Below the pieces are notes generated by a model. It searched no databases. It was not told the origin of the DNA and saw nothing but the letters and a program-made list of their open reading frames with translations. Positions 45,332 to 56,491 of a stretch of 64,000 nucleotides of DNA are shown one piece after another; the first letter of the stretch is position 1, and each line of letters begins with the position of its first letter. A program made the translations under genes and the position numbers. Source of the stretch: Proteles cristata cristata (lineage: Eukaryota; Chordata; Mammalia; Carnivora; Hyaenidae); the NCBI GenBank assembly GCA_017311185.1, contig JAESUZ010004802.1, positions 186,001-250,000 on the forward strand, given 5' to 3'.

Positions 45332-45489
45332 AAGATGAGTGTGCATGTGGTATATTCATCTCTGCAGCATAGTCTGAGTAGTTCCTCAGACCACCACCTC
45401 TTCCTTCCAGCCTGTGGCCCTTCCTCTGGGAGTAATGGGGGATTTCCCAGACAAATTGGAGATGGATGCTGGTAAGGATCCATGACCTT

Positions 45490-45945
45490 CCTTCAAAGAA
45501 TCTATGGACAGTTGCTTGATCTTTTGTGTCTCCTTCTCCTCATCTCTTGGCACACTCATGGAGTTGTTTTCTTCATCTTTTAACACATTCTGTCCTTATC
45601 CCAAGATGCTACATGCTTCTTCACATGGTCCTTGCACATGTAGTTCCCTCCACCTGGAATGCCCTTTCCATTTCCTGTCTGCCTGAAAAACTCTTAGCTC
45701 AAGCTATTCGCCTCCTAAAATCTGCTGTGAGTGAGTGGGGCAGAGTGAGTAGGGGTCTCCTCTCTCTGTCCATAGTTCATAATCCAGGCCTCAACTTGAG
45801 CCCCTCGTATTGAACTGAGGCTGGGGTCTGGAGGACCCTACCAGGGGCAGAAATTATATAACCTACATTTGTCTGTTCCCTAGTTCCCTAGCACCAAGCA
45901 CATTTCTTACTACACAGGAGATATTTAATAAATGTGTTGGGGGAA
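45490..45945 (+). mobile_element. L2 LINE 3' region
   Basis: 'catgtagttccctccacctggaatgccctttcc', 'aactcttagctcaagctattcg', and at the end 'gcaccaagcacatttcttactacacaggagatatttaataaatgtg' follow the L2 3' end order (coding remnant, then 'gcacatagtagg.gctcaataaatgt'). Confidence 0.65.
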
Positions 45946-46544
45946 ACTCCACATTATTTGGACTTAGGTAGTCAGAGCACATTTTTGTGAATGAGTTTAG
46001 TCGACCAATAAGGTTAATTTTTATTAAATCTGCATCATGATGTAAAAGATACAAGGCAAATCTGCCGTGCCCCAATCTTTCTTCAGTGCTGGCTGAACAT
46101 CCACAAGTAAGAAGAAGAGGAAAGATAGGAATTGAAATATTAGGGTGGGGGGAGAAGAAGACAGGTAATGTGGCCATTTTGCAAAGGCTGGTCCAACAGA
46201 GATAAGCAATGTTTCTCTTATCACAGGACAATTCTGAACCTCAGCTGCCTTGAACCAGCCCAGTTTAAGAAGTTTGTGTCCCTTCGAAACCAGGCTAGAC
46301 TCTGTCAATGAGGAACAAGGACATGTAAATGAGACACTTAAACAACCAGGAGCAGTAGGCTCCAGCTGCAGCTCCCATGACCAGCAGTGCAAGATCACAC
46401 TTGGAATGCTGGGTTACAATGGGAAGAACCTGTGACGGGGAACTTCTTTGCATCCCTATACTTGGAGCAAGTCATTTACATCAAATTGTGGCAGGAGGGT
46501 TCAGGTGGAAGAGGAAAAGTCAGATTAAGAAAATGAGTAGCCAG

Positions 46545-46678
46545 GGGGCTCCTGGGTGGCTCAGTCAGTTAGGCATCAGACTCTTGATTTCAGCTCAGGT
46601 CATGATCTCAGGGTTTGAACTGAGTGTGGAACCTCCTTAAGATTCTCCTTCTCCTTCTCCTGCTGCCTCCCCCCCCCT

Positions 46679-46680
<2 letters not shown>
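46545..46680 (+). mobile_element. Carnivore tRNA-Lys SINE ending in (CA)n
   Basis: Head 'ggggctcctgggtggctcagtcagttaggcatc', 'ctcaggtcatgatctcagggtttgaac', then a short body with 'cttctccttctcctgctgcc' and C-rich tract. The usual A tail is absent; the element runs directly into a CA repeat. Confidence 0.88.

Positions 46681-46720
<40 letters not shown>
46681..46720. repeat. (CA)20 microsatellite
   Basis: Twenty uninterrupted CA units at the 3' end of the SINE. Confidence 0.97.
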
Positions 46721-46721
<1 letters not shown>

Positions 46722-46724
46722 CAC

Positions 46725-46905
46725 AGATAGGCTCCACCATGGACCAACCATGTAACCTTGAGGAAGTTTCTTGACATTGCCAAGGCTCAACTTTCTCATC
46801 TGTAAAATTGAGGTATTTGCAGTAGCTCCCTTGTGGGGCTGGTTGGGAAGATTATGTGTAGTTCTTAGTGTGTATGTGTAGTGCTTAGCAATAAATGGTG
46901 CCTCT
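46725..46905 (+). mobile_element. MIR SINE
   Basis: 'ccatgtaaccttgaggaagtttcttgac', 'caactttctcatctgtaaaattgagg', 'gtagtgcttagcaataaatggtgcc' are in sense MIR order. Confidence 0.65.
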
Positions 46906-47109
46906 TATCCTATATTCCCACCTGCAAGTCATTACTGTCAGAAACAGAAAAGGGTGTCTATCAGCATTCAGAGGTTCATGGCTCTTGTGGTGAGGGTCAA
47001 TCCAAAGCAGAATAAGGACCACAGGCATACTCTGAGTAAAGACCCTCCATCTCACAGTGCTCTCCAATGTGTTTTCACAGAATCTCAGAGAATTAAGAGC
47101 TCCACCTCA

Positions 47110-47255
47110 AACATGTAGCCAGATGCCCTGGTTCTAAAGACCCAGCTGTGACATGGGAACTTGAGCAAGATATGAGCCCTCTCTGAGCCCCATTTCCCCC
47201 CTCTATAAAATCAAACCATTCACAATTTTCCTACAAGGACTGAATAACATGATAC
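47110..47255 (+). mobile_element. MIR SINE fragment
   Basis: 'gtgacatgggaacttgagcaag', 'ctgagccccatttcccccctctataaaatc' and 'ctacaaggactgaataac' give a degraded sense MIR. Confidence 0.5.
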
Positions 47256-48500
47256 AATGATGCATGCAAGAGTGTTTCATAAACTGTGGCACTTGGGATG
47301 GTATTATCACAGTCCTGCTTGGTAGAGTGGACACATTTTTTTTAGGATTTGTGTCGAAACTGGGCTTGGAGAAAGGCAGAAGATCCTGGTATTTTTCCTC
47401 TTCCTACTTGGGGCTTTTGAAATCTAGCAGACTTCTCTTGGATAGCAAACTCATCAAGGCATGAACAATTCATCTATTCAACACATATTACTCTGGGACT
47501 TCCAATTTGCTAGATGTTCTATGTGATGGAAATACATCAGTGAATGAAGCATACGACTGATATGGATTATTTTCATTGTCCTGTGGGCCTCCAAGGTCCA
47601 AGAAGCCCATGCCATGCTTCTGAAACATGACATTGCAATCTACAAAAGATGAGGCAACTCCAGCCCATAGAGGTGAAGTAGCTCAGTGCATTACTTATGA
47701 TAGCCCAGCAAGTTGGTGTATTTTGTGGTTGGATTCCAAAGTTTTACAATATTGAAATAAAATGTTGTATTAGCTATTTAATGCAGTATGGTGACCTGCT
47801 GAGAAAAATACCCTCTGCATGGTTTTGGCCATTTGAGATACTTTTGGAAAAAACAAAGGACAAGAACTTCTATCCTCCCTCATCACTTCATGATCGACTT
47901 GGTTGTGTCCTGATGAGGAGGTGTGCCAAAGCCCTGTGAGTCCTTCATTTCCCATAATACCACATAGCTCTTCAAGGGAGCAGCAAGTACATGGATGTAG
48001 AAGTCTTTCAAACACCTTAGATATCCTCTCCCTCTATGGCTGCTTGGTGAACATCAAATAGAATTACTGTTGATAGAAAAGTCACCTATTTATGGGGTGC
48101 TAGAGAGGACTATCACCCTGCTTGTGAATAAAATGAACTTCTGGGGCTTCCAAAGTTTCCCTACAAACCTATTCAAGTAACCCTGCTGCATAAAACACTT
48201 CCTGGGCACCTTCCAGTACTTCTCCTCAGAAGCACATGGGTTTTGGGAAGACAAGATAACCCACAGGGACCAGAGGTCAAGGCCAGACAGAGGTGGTGAG
48301 ATGATCATTCGGGCAGTTTGGAAAGTAATTGGCAGTTTACTTATCAATATCACCTCTTCCCATGAACCCAATGAAGCCACGAGGACCCTGGCTTGGTCTC
48401 ATTTAGCACCGAATCTGCTGGAGTTAGCACAGTGCCTGACACATAACAGATGGCCAGTGTCTCTTTGTCAAATGTTTGAATGACAATCACATATATTATT
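47256..48500. other. Unique sequence, nothing recognised
   Basis: No gene is recognised. The open frames at 47697-48015 and 48090-48380 lack domains. Confidence 0.4.
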
Positions 48501-48504
48501 GTAA

Positions 48505-48780
48505 GAGATAGCACAGTGGTTAAGGGGGAGGGCAGGCTAAGACCAGGCAGTGGTGTTCAAATCTAGTTCTACTACTTGCTAACTGTACAGCCTCAGCTAA
48601 GCTGTTTTGACCTCTTCATTTAGCTGTGTCTTAGTTTTTTCATTTGTAAAACTGGGACAGTAATAGTACTGACCTCACAGGATTGCTGAGAGATTTAAAT
48701 GAGTGAATGCATATATATACCTAGCGCCTAGTACACGCTTAGCACTAGGTATCATTATTGTTGTTGTTGTTGTTGTTGCT
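48505..48780 (+). mobile_element. MIR SINE, full length, followed by (TTG)n
   Basis: 'agatagcacagtggttaaggggg', 'gttcaaatctagttctactacttgctaactgtac', 'catttgtaaaactgggacagtaatagtac', 'gattgctgagagatttaaatgag', 'gcgcctagtacacgcttagc' give the complete MIR layout. A run of seven TTG units follows at about 48759-48778. Confidence 0.8.
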
Positions 48781-48789
48781 ACTGTTTTA

Positions 48790-49889
48790 ATTATTTATCA
48801 TGTAGAAATATTATTTATTATTGCTATTATTACTGTTTTTATTCCATAAATTATATCTTGAAATGTCTACAAAATATGACAACATTTAGAAAGGCATAGA
48901 TGAGTGGGGTTCCTAGATATAAGGGGAGGTAGAGGAAGGTGGCCCTGAGCCAGGCCTTGAAGGACTATCAGTTTGTGAGCAAACAATAATCTGGGTAGCA
49001 CACAATCACAAATCCTCAGGCACATAAAATAATAAGTGTTTATTTATTTATTTATGACAGTAAATGTCAGCTAGGGTTGGGGTCTGTGCTAGGTTAGATG
49101 GTTGGCTCTAAACTGTAGGATAAGATGGACATGTTAGCCCGGGCATCATCTTCTTAAGATGATAGCACAGGTGCAAAAGAATAAAAGGAGACTCACAAGT
49201 CCTCTTAAAACCTAGGCTTAGAACTGGTACATTGTCACTTCTGCCTCATCCAGAATAAGACATGGCTGAGCCCAAGGTCAAGGTGGAAATACACTCTACT
49301 CCTGTGGGGAGAGGAGCTGGCACCTTCACACAGCAGAGGGAATGCTTTTGGGAAGGGTTGAATAATTGACGACAAGGATGCCATCTTCCCAAGAAGGAGA
49401 GACTAAGGAGAGCCCTATCCTGTAAGCAAATGTGCGGGGGCCACGGCAGGATTGTAAGGTGGCTGATTGGACTGGAGAGGAAGGTCCTTGGATTGAGCAT
49501 GTGAAGAAAGTCTCAGGGAGATTGTCACTTATGGCAGCCAGATTTACATATGTCAAATAAATCCAATGACTTCCTTTTGCACTTGGAATCAAACCCAAAG
49601 GTACTAAACTGAAGCATCGTAGTGCTAGGAAGTAAGCAAGTACTAAACTAAACAAAACAAAATCAAACAAAACCTAAAAATCAAACAACAAAAACCCCAT
49701 AATAATTATATTTTAGAGAGACCCAGGAGCAAATGGAAAGAGCCCCGGTGGCCACATCTGGGACAATTTGAGCAAGAAAATAAGTAAAGTAGTATTGAAT
49801 TATAACTCAAATTGTAAAATAAACATCCAAACTGAAACAAGTATAAAATAAAATAAATAAATATAGTAGACAGATTTCCCATGTAAAAA
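48790..49889. other. Mostly unique sequence
   Basis: No gene is recognised. An (AAAT)-rich patch lies near 49845-49865 and an A run near 49886-49899. Confidence 0.4.
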
Positions 49890-49899
49890 AAAAAAAAAA

Positions 49900-50074
49900 G
49901 CCAAAGCTCTCACCTAATCTCTGAGACCCCCATATGCTCTAGCCCTTGCTTACCTCTCCAACTTTATCCTCTTATCCATGGTGTTCTAGCTACTCTGCAT
50001 TTCCTGGATTCTTTGCACGTATTATTCCTCTATATGGAATGTTCTCTTTTTTTTTAAGTTTATTTATTTATCTT

Positions 50075-50109
<35 letters not shown>

Positions 50110-50575
50110 TCCTAAGCAGCTTCTCACTGTCAGAACACAGCCTGACGTGGAGCTCAATTTCACGAACAGAACCATGAAATCATCACCTGAGCTGAAACTA
50201 CGAGTTGGATGCTGAACTGACTGAGCCACTCAGGCACCCCTACATGGAACATTCTGCCTCCAGTTCTCCACCTCTTATCACCTAGGTTTCAGCTTAAATG
50301 TCACTTTCACAGAGAAGTCTTCCCTGCCCACTGTGACTATTTCCTCTTCCTTTGCCTCCTTATTTCCTTCACAGCACTTAATATTTCAAACATAATCTTA
50401 CTTATTTTTTTATTTACTTGTTTATTTGTGTTCTCCTCTAGTTTACAAAATAAACCATGAAAACATTAGCTTTGTCTGCATTCTTTACCACTGGGTCCCT
50501 AATGCCAAGCACACAGTATGTGCTCAGTAAGTATTTATGGAATAAATGGGTGAGTAAGTGACTACTTATTGACGT
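49900..50575 (+). mobile_element. L2 LINE 3' region, split by a SINE
   Basis: Left part 'catatgctctagcccttgcttacctctcc ... ctctatatggaatgttct'; right part 'cacctaggtttcagcttaaatgtcactttcacagagaagtcttccctg ... gcacacagtatgtgctcagtaagtatttatgg'. Together they give the classical L2 3' terminal region with its 'aataaatg' end. The SINE at 50046-50239 separates the halves. Confidence 0.8.
50046..50239 (-). mobile_element. Carnivore tRNA-Lys SINE in L2
   Basis: Reverse copy with a (GA)n body and head 'tgaactgactgagccactcaggcacccc'. The flanks ctatatggaatgttct (50030-50045) and ctacatggaacattct (50240-50255) are a 16-bp duplication with three transition differences, in line with an older insertion. 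Confidence 0.9.
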
Positions 50576-50579
50576 CTAT

Positions 50580-51534
50580 ATTTGTGAAGCCAGGCAGAGT
50601 GCCTAGCATGGAATAAGGATGAATACTGTTTGTTTTGTGGATGTGTGCATGGATTATCATATAAGGAAATAAGAAGACTGATGAATGAGCAAGAAAAATA
50701 AGGACTGAGTATCAATAAGTGAGTAAAATATGTCTGTAAGATCTTGGGCTGGCCCCATGTAATACATCAGTAGTGAATGCATCGGTCCAGGTTCATTCTG
50801 CAAAGTTGACCTGCATATTGAGCTAGAGGAGAACCACTCCAGTTGGATTTATGGATCATTTGGACCTCAGCTTTTGGAAATGCCTGTTTGGGGGTAGGGA
50901 AAGAAGGATGCCTGTGAACCTCTCCTCTCTGAACATTTAATGAGGCTTTTCCAATAGATCATTTAGAGAAGATGCTCATCTCTATGAGGCCCAAGGTATA
51001 AAAATAGATGGATTTACTTATTAAAATGAGTCCTAGCCATGTTTTCCCTATGTGGTATAATGATTAAAACTCATGAATTACCATTAAGTGTGAAATGAAC
51101 AAACAGTGAGCCTATGAGTATCTCCTCTATCCCAGAACTGGGTCTTGGGAACCCTCAGAGAAGATGTGATGTCCTGAAGCAAGCACTTTAACTGGAAGTC
51201 CAGAAGCCACATCAGGAAAGAATCTCAAAGGACTCAAGTTCCCCAGACACAAAGTGAATGAGCATATAGCCTCTGGAATCTGCTGCTGGGGTTGGGGGAA
51301 GGTCCAGAAGGATGAAGGTCTGAGGACACCTCACCATCAGGTGAAGTCTTCTCGCAGGTTCTGTAGCTACTGTGTCCATAGTGTGTCAAGTGTGGAAGGA
51401 CCACCCCAAACCCCTTTAGAAGCCGCAAATCTGTAGTGCAATCCTCTTACACCCAGGGGAAGGCATCTGGCATCTGAGGACCCTGGAGAAAGGGAAAATG
51501 CCTTGCTTGTCCCATGTGGACCCCATAAGGCTTA
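50580..51534. other. Unique sequence, nothing recognised
   Basis: No repeat or gene is recognised. Confidence 0.4.
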
Positions 51535-51675
51535 GAGTGGTGAGTCCCAAACTAGGCATTGAATCAGCATCTTCTTAAAATTTTTAAAACAGAAGTTTCC
51601 AGGTCCAAGCCTGGACCAGTGAGTCAGAATCTCTCAGGATGGGGCTCAGAGAAGCTGTGCTTTAAAAAACTCCGT
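51535..51675 (+). repeat. MER5-like hAT element
   Basis: 'gtgagtcccaaactaggcattgaatcagcatc', 'aaatttttaaaacagaag', 'gaccagtgagtcagaatctctcaggatggggc', and 'gtgctttaaaaaactcc' match the MER5A-type order. Confidence 0.6.
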
Positions 51676-51679
51676 GAGC

Positions 51680-52204
51680 ACTGTACTTGCCTTCTCCCCA
51701 TCATCAAAACAGAAATGAACAAAATGAATGGGGCAATTGTTTCCCGGCACTGGATGAAGTACAGAACTATGATCCCTGAAAGAAGGGAAACACTTATCAG
51801 GAAGACACCCCATCTGTTTCCCAGCATGTTTGCCCAGGAACACTTTTCAAAGTGAAGCAGAGAGAGGGAAACCCAAGTAGACTGCAGCGGTCTTACGGAA
51901 CTGTGCAGAGTTTGGAGTCTGGGCTGCTACAAGAGGCTGGAATTTGTGGTGTGGGACACTGGAAAGGAGAGCTGCCAGAAGGAGGTGTGGGCCTGTCCTG
52001 TGGGGCCTTGGGTGAAGCCTGGTCCTTGGAAGCCCAGAGCAGGACTTGGTGGGGCCTAGCAGAGGGCAGCTGCTTAGGACCTGAGAACAAAATGGATAAT
52101 GCTGGAGGCTGTGCAGGGCTTGGCGCTCCAGCTCAGCTAGACTCAGAGTCTGTCTCAGGAAAGACTGCAGAATAGCCACATATTAGGGTAAGACCAAACG
52201 CTAA
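51680..52204. other. GC-richer unique sequence
   Basis: Overlapping frames of 98-110 codons lie on both strands (51559-52179). They show no domain, no signal or splice context and mirror one another, which suggests compositional effects rather than coding. Confidence 0.4.
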
Positions 52205-52420
52205 AGCAGGCTTTCTCAGCTCAGTACTACTGATACCTTAAACAGAAACCCTTTGTTGTAAAGGTTGTCCTATGCATTGTAGGATGTTTAGCTGCTCTAC
52301 CCACTAGATGCCAGTAACAGTCACCTCCATTTATGACAACTTAAAATGCCTCTAAACATTGCAAATGTCCCCCCAGGTGACAAAATCACCCTCTGGTGAG
52401 AACTACTTCCCTAGATTCAG
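52205..52420 (+). repeat. Short non-autonomous DNA-transposon-like repeat
   Basis: 'ctttctcagctcagtactactgatacc', 'gttgtcctatgcattgtaggatgtttagc', 'ctctacccactagatgccagtaacag', 'cattgcaaatgtccccccaggtgacaaaatc', 'ggtgagaactacttc' is a widespread mammalian MER element of hAT type. Its ends mirror 'ttctca ... gtgagaa'. I do not give a family name. Confidence 0.65.
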
Positions 52421-52489
52421 GGCCACAGTTCATGACTAATGAAGACACTAGAATAAACCAGCCCTACACCAGTCCTGCCAAAAAATAAA

Positions 52490-53230
52490 ACAAAGCCAAA
52501 TAAGATTAAGAGAATTCACCAATAATTAAAATGTCTGCAATACCTCACAGCCCCTAAAGGAAAGCAACATAATCCAGCCTGTCTATATCATATCATCTAC
52601 ATTATCCAGCTTACAATTAAACATTATTAGGCAAGCAAAGCAGGAAAATGTGACCCATAACCAAGAAATTCATAGTCAAATGGTTAATGACACTGTATTG
52701 TATATACAAAAGTTGCTTGCTAAGAGAGTAGTTCTCATTACAAGAAAAAGAATTTATATCCATGTGAGGTTATAGATGCTAACTAAATTTATTGTGGTGA
52801 TCACTTCACAGTATATACATATATCAAATCATTGTGTTGTACACCTGAAACTTATACAATCTACTGTGTCAATTATATCTCAATCAAACTAGAAAGAAAG
52901 GAAATTTAAGAAAGATTCTTAAATGACACAGGTATTGGAATTAGCAAAGGGACCCTAAATCAGCTATTATAAATATGTTAAAAAACTAAGAAAAAATATA
53001 TGGATATGATGAGAACAGAAATGGAGAATTCCAGCAGAGAAATGGGAACTATTGAAAAGAATCGAATAGAAATTATAAAACTGAAAATTTCAGTATTTGT
53101 AATGAAAAATTCACTAGGTGGGGTTAACAACAGATTGGAGACTGCAGAATTAAGGGTTAGGAAACATGGAGCCAGATCAATAGAAATGGTTCAACATGAA
53201 AGCAGAGTAAAAAGAATTTTCTAAAAAAAT
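52490..53230 (+). mobile_element. Ancient L1M/HAL1 ORF1 region, split
   Basis: 'ggcaagcaaagcaggaaaatgtgacccataacc' (left) and 'ggtattggaattagcaaagg ... cagctattataaatatg' (right) are the known L1M/HAL1 ORF1-proximal sequence. A 74-codon frame at 53000-53224 reads as a decayed L1 ORF1 coiled coil (IIKLK...MKNSLGGVNNRLETAELRV...SIEMVQHESRVKR). The L1 3'-end at 52695-52900 interrupts it. Confidence 0.65.
52695..52900 (+). mobile_element. L1M 3'-end insertion (old)
   Basis: 'tgtgaggttatagatgctaac', 'tattgtggtgatcacttcacag', 'atatcaaatcattgtgttgtacacctgaaac', 'gtcaattatatctcaatcaaactag' is the distinctive 3' UTR of L1MA/L1MB-type subfamilies. It stands between two halves of an older LINE. Confidence 0.75.
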
Positions 53231-53705
53231 GACCAATCATTACTTTATACAGTCAATTGTTTTTAGACAAACATCAAAATTATTCAATGGGGAAAGAAAG
53301 TCTTGTCAGCAAATAGTGTCACATCACAACTCATAGTGTCTCATATCACAACTGAATAGTGATATGAGAAAAATAGAACCCCACACTGTATTCAAAAATC
53401 TACTTGAGATGAACCATGTATTTAAACATAAGATCTAACATAAAATCTGGGTAAGCCAAGGTTTTTAAGTGGGACATAAACAACAAAGAGTAATAAGTAT
53501 ATAAAAATAATAAATTGGATGCCATCAAAATTAAAACCTTTTTTCCCCTCAAAAGATACCATTTAAATGGTTCTCATAGATACCATACATGGTTCTCTAT
53601 GCTTGTGGTGAGCATAACACAACACAGAGAGAAATGAGTCACTATATTGTACAATTGAAACTAATGTACCATTGCATGTCTACTATACTCAAGTTAAAAA
53701 AAATT
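53231..53705 (+). mobile_element. Old L1M distal ORF2 and 3' end
   Basis: 'gtgagcataacacaacacagag', 'tcactatattgtacaattgaaactaatgtaccattg', 'ctactatactcaagttaaaaaaaa' is another L1M 3' end. Before it, 'aataataaattggatgccatcaaaattaaaacc' is distal ORF2. Confidence 0.65.
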
Positions 53706-54530
53706 AATTGATTCACTGTTCTAGATGTCATTAAGACTATTCATGATTCATGGGAAGAAGTCAAAATATCACCATGAAAAGGAATTTGGAATAAATTGAT
53801 TCCAACCCTCATGGGTGACTTTGAGGGGTTCAAGACTTCGGTGGAAGAAGTATCTACAGATGTGGTGGGAACAGCAAGAGAACTAGAATTAGAAGTGGAG
53901 CCTGGAGATGGGACTGAATCGTTGCAATCTCATGATCAAACTTTAGCAGATGAGGAATTCCATCTCATGATGAGCAAGAAAGTGGTTTCTTGAGGTGGAA
54001 TCTACTCCTGGTGAAGATGTGGTGAACATTGTTGAAATGACAACAGAGGATTTGGAATATTACATAAACTTAGTTGATAAAGGAGCTGCAGGGTTTGAGA
54101 GGATTGACTCCATTTTAAAAGAGGTTCTGCTGTGGGTAAAATGTTACCAAATGGCACCACGTCCTTCGTGAAAGAGGAAAATAGTCAATCAATGCAGCAA
54201 ACTTCATTGTCTTATTTTAAGAAATTGCCGCAGTCACCCCAGCCTTCAACATTGAGGCAAGACCAGCAAAAAGATTATAGCTTGCTGAAAGCTCAGATGC
54301 TGGTTAGCACCTTTTAGCAATAAATATATTATAATTAAGGTATGTACACTGTCTTTTTAGACACAATGCTTTCTAGAAATGCTTAACAGACAACAGGATA
54401 ATGTAAACATAACTTTTACATGCACTAGGAAACCAAAAAATTCATTTGACTCACTTTATTGAGATAATTCGCTTTATTGCAGTGGTCTGGAACTGACTCT
54501 GCAGTGTCTTTGAGGTATGCCTATATAGTT
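53706..54530 (+). pseudogene. Tigger1-like (pogo/TcMar) transposase remnant
   Basis: The plus strand preserves the distal part of a Tigger transposase in broken frames. At 53796-53993 it reads MGDFEGFKTSVEEVSTDVVG and onward with acidic repeats (ELELEVEPGDGTE, LQSHDQTLADEE). Then come '[36 protein letters not shown]'-like codons (about 54007-54110). At 54132-54317 it reads 'SQSMQQTSLSYFKKLPQSPQPSTLRQDQQ'. The 3' terminus 'actcactttattgagataattcgctttattgcagtgg ... gaggtatgcctatata' (54450-54530) is the Tigger1 terminal inverted repeat. The DNA-binding and catalytic DDE parts are missing at the 5' side. Confidence 0.85.
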
Positions 54531-54949
54531 AATTGATTTTTGATAAAGCAATCAGGGCAATTTAGTGGAATAAAAGAAGTATTTCCACAAATGGTACTGA
54601 AATATATAGATAACTGCACAGGGAAAAATTAACTTTAACCTCCACCTTACACCAGACAAAAATTCAATTTGTACTAGATCAAAGACGTAAATGCCCAAAC
54701 TCTACAGCTCTATGCTTCTAGAAGAAAACATGAGAAAATCTTCATGGTCTTGAAGTAGGCAAAGATTTCTCAGACAAGGCCTTAAAAGCACAAACCACGA
54801 AGAGCTGGGAAACTTGACTTCACCAAAATTTTAAATGTCTGTTTATCAAAAGATATCTTTAAGAGAAAGAACAGCAAACTACATACTGGAAAAAGGTATT
54901 GGTATATCTAACATATATCTGACAAAAAACTTGTAGTATATCTATATTT

Positions 54950-54961
54950 ACTGTGTCTATC

Positions 54962-55004
<43 letters not shown>

Positions 55005-55032
55005 ATCTATAGATCTATCAATCTATCTTCTA
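54950..55032. repeat. (TCTA)n microsatellite in L1M
   Basis: An uninterrupted core of about ten TCTA units (54962-55003) is followed by degenerate ATCTATCA-type units. Confidence 0.93.
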
Positions 55033-55230
55033 TCATCTCCTACAATTAAATAATTAAAGGAAATATAATGCCCAAAAATATGAGCTAAAAACTTGAAAAT
55101 ACACTTCATAAAAAAATACATTTGAATGACAAATAAGCTTATGAAAACCATTTGTCATCAGGGAAATTCAAATTACAACTCTAATAAGACTCTATACCCA
55201 CTAATACCTGTCATCACAAAATGTTGAAAA

Positions 55231-55349
55231 CATGGACACCTGTGTGGCTCAGTCAGGTGAGCATCTAACTTAAGATTCTCTCTCTGTCTCTCTCTTCTTC
55301 TGCCCTCCCCCATTTTCTCCCTCTCTTTCTAAAATAAATTTTTAAAAAA
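55231..55349 (+). mobile_element. Internally deleted carnivore SINE
   Basis: Only 119 bp: the head 'ggacacctgtgtggctcagtcaggtgagcatc' jumps directly to the CT-rich tail ('gattctctctctgtctc') and 'aaaataaattttt' end. The B box and the middle of the body are absent. The exact duplication cacaaaatgttgaaaa at 55215-55230 and 55350-55365 shows that this is one complete insertion. Confidence 0.92.
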
Positions 55350-55489
55350 CACAAAATGTTGAAAATGATGTGGAGCATTGGAAGCTGTCATGCATTGTTA
55401 GTGGGTGTGTAAAATGTTACAAGCACTTTAGAAAACTGTTTCGCAATTTCTTACAAAATTAGCTGTATCCCTACTCTTATGACCTAGTA

Positions 55490-56475
55490 ATCAGCTCTGA
55501 TGTCAGCTTCATTGCTAGTGGAGGAGACGGTGAACAAAGAGGTAAACAAATGAAGACACAAGATAATTTTAGATTGTAGATGTGATCGTAGAGTGCTTTA
55601 ACCTGCTTAGCAAGGTTGTTGTGGTGGCAGCTGCTGTTATTTTTATCAATCCATGAGATCCTTGAAGGCAGAGATGATTCTGAATCATTCTAAGCCTCTA
55701 GCACAATGCTTAAAGACATTAAAAATGTGTTTTACTGAGTGGCTGAGATGCAATGTATAAATGAACTAAAGGAATGAATGGAAATTGATGAACCCAAATC
55801 CACAATTAAAAGAAAGCAATTAAGCCCCACATCATGAACTACTAATAATGTGAACAGGCACTTAGAGATGGGAGATAGGCTGGAGAAGTCTGGAATGGCT
55901 TCTTGGAGGAGGTCAGTTCTGAACTGGTTCCCCAAAGAAGGTTCAGAGACCAGCGGGTGAATAAGAGAATGAGAATGGGCTGGAGGGGAAGACTCAGACA
56001 AGAAGAACACTCTGGAGAGAAGCCTGGTTAGAGACACATTGTGCTTCTCTGTTAATAGTCAGCCCTGTAGGCAAGTGGCATAGAAGACTCTGCTGATAAC
56101 AGTCACATGACAGAGTGGGTTCTCCTCAGCCCTTCTGCCAGGCGCTCAGCTGGCTCACAGCCTACCAGCACTCAGCAGAGTCGTGCAGGGCTCTCTAGGT
56201 GGTGGCTTAAGAGTGATTGTTGCCCCTGTGCCGTCCTTTCTTAGCCCTGGTGGAGTGTCGACCTCCATTAGACCTCTTTCTGACCACTCTTGACTAATCC
56301 CCCAGCAAGCTGCTGCTGGAGGGGCTCATTCCAGATGTGATTTGTGACCACAGCAGGGGTGGGGAAGGAAGTGCAGTGGGACCAGAGCCAGCCTGAGTCC
56401 AGACCTCAGATTTAAACCGGCTGCACTAATTTTTTGAAAAAAAAAATCCCATTTTTTAACCTGAATCATAAACCG
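55490..56475. other. Unique sequence with old-repeat traces
   Basis: Around 55640-55735 'catgagatccttgaaggcagag ... gcctctagcacaatgcttaaag' resembles an L2 3' end. About 55840-56040 is an unresolved old repeat. Nothing coding is supported. Confidence 0.4.
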
Positions 56476-56491
56476 AACCTAGAACATTTTT

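Larger units (their letters stand above)
54535..55470 (+). mobile_element. Ancient L1M ORF2 distal region
   Basis: 'caatcagggcaatttagtggaataaaag', 'ggaaaaattaactttaacctccaccttac', 'gcaaagatttctcagacaaggc', 'caccaaaattttaaatgtctg', 'aaaccatttgtcatcagggaaattc' and 'gaaaatgatgtggagcattggaagctgtcatgcattg' are successive blocks of L1 ORF2 3' sequence. A microsatellite and a short SINE interrupt them. No frame survives. Confidence 0.75.

Noticed and set aside
51559..52179. Overlapping 98-110 codon frames on both strands
   Set aside because: Mirror-image open frames in GC-richer DNA without domains; the left part overlaps a MER5-like repeat.
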